DNA of 64,000 bases from Epiperipatus broadwayi (lineage: Eukaryota; Onychophora; Udeonychophora; Euonychophora; Peripatidae): assembly GCA_028023455.1 (NCBI GenBank), contig JAQFVV010000063.1, positions 4,707,081 through 4,771,080 of the forward strand, in the 5' to 3' direction. How positions within the stretch are numbered: position 1 is the stretch's first letter; each line of letters opens with the position of its first letter. The position numbers and the translations under genes were made by a program. Of the stretch, positions 60,761 to 64,000 are shown one piece after another. The notes under the pieces were generated by a model. That model made no database searches and was not told where the DNA came from. It was given only the letters and a program-made list of their open reading frames with translations.

Positions 60761-63457
60761 CTGCTTTCTTACATATATGCATATGTTTTCTGTACTGTAT
60801 GCTAAAATATAAACACACATTAACAAACAATATAATTCGAATTAAAATTAGCACAATATATGAGGATTTGGGTATAGGTATACATAAATAAATACTACTA
60901 TAGTATATAGTAGTTGAAACAGAAGGATAGACAGATCTGACTGTTTCAATATGTAAGATTGTATATACACATACAGTATTAAAAAATAAATAATATATTA
61001 TAAAATTAGTTTTCTGTAAATTTTAAAACAAGGATAATTGAATTCTAAAAATATGAATTAATGCAGCTTGCTGATAAACAATTACCAGGAATGAATAAAC
61101 TCTTATGATGTTTAGTCATTAACAAAAAAACACCTCTTAAAAGTGTGGAACTCAAGCTATTAGTTTATAGGTAACAGTGAAAAAATTATGACATAAGTAG
61201 AAAAGAAAGATATAAAATAGCTTCAAGATTATCTTAAATATTTATTAGTCATTATTTATTATTCCTAGAAATTTCTCTAGATATTATTTTCGCACTGCTA
61301 TCTTATAAGTAAATATGGAATCTATCAGTTTATGTGATAATAAAAATATCTGACTCACATTGAAAAACAGTTTTCTAATTGCTATGAATAAAATACCTGC
61401 AATTTGAATTGGAGGATTGTATCTGAAATGTGTTTCTTTGAGAAAATACATTGCAGTTCAAATGTCATAACCAAAGTCCTGTGCATGTGGGTGTGAAAAC
61501 ACTTGTTAATTTTTCTATACTGTAATTAGTAATGATTGATCATCATATATTGAATATATAATAAGTTAAAATGCTCAAGTAATAAAAAAATATCTCTTGA
61601 AAAGATTTGCCTTGTAATTGCAAATGGAGCAAGATACAACATGATTATAGATGCACAAAGCTATTCAAAGTAAACCTGCAGAAAAAAAATTAATGTAAAT
61701 GCCTTCACTATATTAAATTTTAGAAAATATATATATTTTTCTTTTCATTAAGCAAAGTATTCTCAAAAATGATTCTTTGTTACTCTTGTTTTATATTTTA
61801 TGTACTAATATAATTGCACCAATAATTTCATTTTTAAATAAAATTCTATTTAATATTATTATTATACTAATTATTTTATAAGGAATGATTTTATATACAT
61901 TTAAATTACTATATGATTTAGATTGTTTTCTATAAAATTAATTTATGTCCTTAACATATTTGTGATTATTAATAATAAGAGAATTAGTAATTTGTTTGTG
62001 TATTTTGAAATACAGGATAATAATTAGATTGTAAGAATTTAGTGAATTCATTTTCAGAATATGTGTGTTGATAATCAAATGATTCTGATAATTATGTGAG
62101 TTGTGACATTTTTTTGATATTGTTTTAACATATTATTTATACACTAAGTTAGGAACATTTTTGTTCTTATGACATTTTGTATATTGTCTCAAATCCAAAA
62201 TCTAAGCTTTTTAATACAGTCATAATCTCATATCATGATTACAGAAAGTAGACTGCAAGTAATGTGGCATTGGTTCTTGTAGATCCTAAAAAGTATAATG
62301 CCCTTTAGATTATTTTTGAATTATCACAAAAACGTCTAAGCTGAGATTATGGATTAACTTTTTTTTAAAGGCTCTATCAGGCAGTAACACTATTCTGATG
62401 ATAATGTACATTAAATCTATTTTTAACAATTCAATGTGGAATATAACTATCATCAGTTAATTCATCACATATTTAGAACATCAAGAGAAGATAGTACAAT
62501 AGGCATATTTTTCTTGTCTGTAGCATACTTTGTTAATTCTGATACACATTTATCAAATATATTTTTATTTAAAAATATACATTTCAAAGTGGATATTTTA
62601 AAATATTAATTTCGGTTTATTTATGCTTTATTAATTACTGAATATTTATAAATAGAAAAATTTTAAAACACGATCGTTTAAAATATTTTTTAAAAGCAAA
62701 TCTGTTTAAATATACAATTTATTTTATAATTCAAATTTCATTACATAATTTTTGAATTTATATATTTATTTATTACTCAAAAGCATAGAATAAAAAAATA
62801 GAAAAACATATCTATTACCATCACGACGCTGTCTACGATCTATTGACGCAATTATAAAAATTAAAAAATATTTACAGAAAATATAACAAAAACAGATAAA
62901 AGTTTGTTTTGCTATAACTTTTTTTTTATTTCAAACTTTTTTATACTGTTTATTTTATTTGGTTTACATTAATTTGTCATTTATTATTTTAAACTTCACT
63001 ATAATCATCATCATTAGTTGTCTATCAAAGAAGGGAATAATCACCTACCTTAACCTCCATAACTCTCTGCATTGTCTTTTTCATTGCTCTAAACCCAGAC
63101 TTTTATAACAATTATCTTTTAAGTAATCAGAAATTATTTTTACTCTATTTTAATTTTTTTAATCCTCCTCACGTACCAAAATTTAAATAAGTATCCGCAA
63201 TTCTTCCACCTCTAAATATATATCCAATCTAATTTCTTTTTCACTTCATCATTTCTTAATAACAAATCTTATTTCACTTATTTTATTCATCAACTCTAAT
63301 TTTTCAACTTTTTTTTTCAATTCAAAATATATAAATATATTTGCGTACTATTTGTATTTCTAATTGTCTCTATCTCTGCTTCAAATATCCACAAATCATA
63401 TAATTCCAGTTGCAAAAAATGGTTGAAATAACTTTCTATTTTTATGAAAGTTCTGTT
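60761..63457. other. A/T-rich DNA; small hairpin near 60913
   Basis: A hairpin TTGAAACAG...CTGTTTCAA (60913-60949) includes a 19-base match with one mismatch to the 5' end of LTR family E (CAGATCTGACTGTTTCAAT). The pyrimidine-rich plus strand at 63000-63450 could be an old minus-strand coding relic, but no motif is recognised. Confidence 0.4.
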
Positions 63458-63533
63458 AGCCATTGTAATTATTTTTAGCACAACTGCCTTACAAGCAGTT
63501 GTCCGGTGTTCGCTTCCCGGTCGATGCTTTGAC
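63458..63533 (+). repeat. tRNA-derived SINE (family 1), copy 7, eroded head
   Basis: Anticodon-like arm ACTGCCTTACAAGCAGT, B box GTGTTCGCTTCCCGG and the 3' end GATGCTTTGAC are clear. The A-box region (AGCCATTGTAATTATTTTTA) is degraded. An A-rich tail follows. Confidence 0.7.
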
Positions 63534-64000
63534 CCTTAAAAAACTATCCCTCTCAATCTGTTGTGATATGTATTCCTTTGGTTTAGACTCTAATGTAACG
63601 ATTTTCATTATAAACTCCTTGCAAACTTTATAAAAAATAAAATTTTGCTTTTCAATATTTTCAATAAAACTGATTCAGTGTACTAGCTTCATATTTATCA
63701 AACCTCATTCATAAAAAAATCCTTTCAATATTTATCATGCCTATTTAACCTACAAAACAATTTTAATCTAAAAAATATTTTGGGTTGTTATACAACAGTG
63801 ATCTTTCCTCACAAACCTATCTTTTTGTTTCAAACTGAATGAACAAAATTTCTAAATTTACTTCATCAAAAATCGTTTCATTATCGATAAAACAATTACT
63901 TTATAATTTTCTTTCATCTATAAAATTTATAATTTTGCATTGCAGCTTTTGATACTCTATATCTTTTTTTCTTTTTTTTTTTTACATGGAAACAGATTTT
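63534..64000. other. A/T-rich DNA, nothing recognised
   Basis: Pyrimidine-rich plus strand continuing to the window end; no feature supported. Confidence 0.5.

Noticed and set aside
60567-60854. Minus-strand frame over the inverted Penelope copy
   Set aside because: Antisense of the GIY-YIG 3' region and tail; the same sequence at 58418-58726 gives a similar antisense frame.
63000-63450. Minus-strand coding relic suggested by pyrimidine bias
   Set aside because: Translations in all frames gave no motif that I could assign.

Overview
This window is A+T-rich (about three quarters A/T by eye) non-bacterial nuclear DNA, almost certainly from an invertebrate animal. I find no intact host protein gene, no functional tRNA or rRNA gene and no CRISPR array. 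What can be recognised is a graveyard of metazoan mobile elements: a Merlin DNA transposon, two decayed hAT transposases, Penelope-like elements with a GIY-YIG endonuclease, decayed non-LTR retrotransposons, long solo LTRs, tRNA-derived SINEs and several fold-back repeats. This mix fits an arthropod, mollusc or cnidarian with a repeat-rich intergenic or intronic landscape. I cannot name the lineage.

Layout. 1-2414 is featureless. 2423-4899 is a structurally complete Merlin element (TIRs, 8-bp target duplication) with a broken transposase and a GT-rich repeat interior. 4.9-11 kb holds a tRNA-like SINE, a palindromic repeat cluster, a 31-bp minisatellite and a second SINE family. 11.4-11.8 kb holds a LINE endonuclease fossil. 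12.8-22.9 kb is nearly empty. 22.95-25.5 kb is a TTF-type hAT transposase fossil ending in a 47-bp-arm hairpin. 27.7-31.3 kb has family-C and fold-back repeats, then a 1.6-kb LTR-like element in a TA microsatellite. 31.6-41.1 kb holds two minus-strand LINE fossils, each split by a ~2.6-kb solo LTR of the same family (TSDs CTAT and ATAC), the two LTRs lying in opposite orientation. 43.0-43.4 kb is a palindromic element, and 43.7-45.3 kb a ZBED5/SCAND3-like hAT fossil broken by a SINE. 46.9-48.2 kb has palindromic repeats. 48.4-50.0 kb is the second 1.6-kb LTR-like element, inverted relative to the first. 50.2-52.1 kb is a decayed Penelope RT plus duplicated family-C repeats. 58.5-60.8 kb is the best-preserved element: a Penelope-like RT/GIY-YIG gene head-to-head with an inverted copy of its own 3' part, both ending in hammerhead-ribozyme-like motifs.

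The elements are nested (LTRs in LINEs, SINE in hAT), giving a relative order of insertion. Most of the longer open frames are incidental or antisense to decayed elements; only a few, chiefly those of the 58.9-60.0 kb Penelope element, are direct coding remnants.
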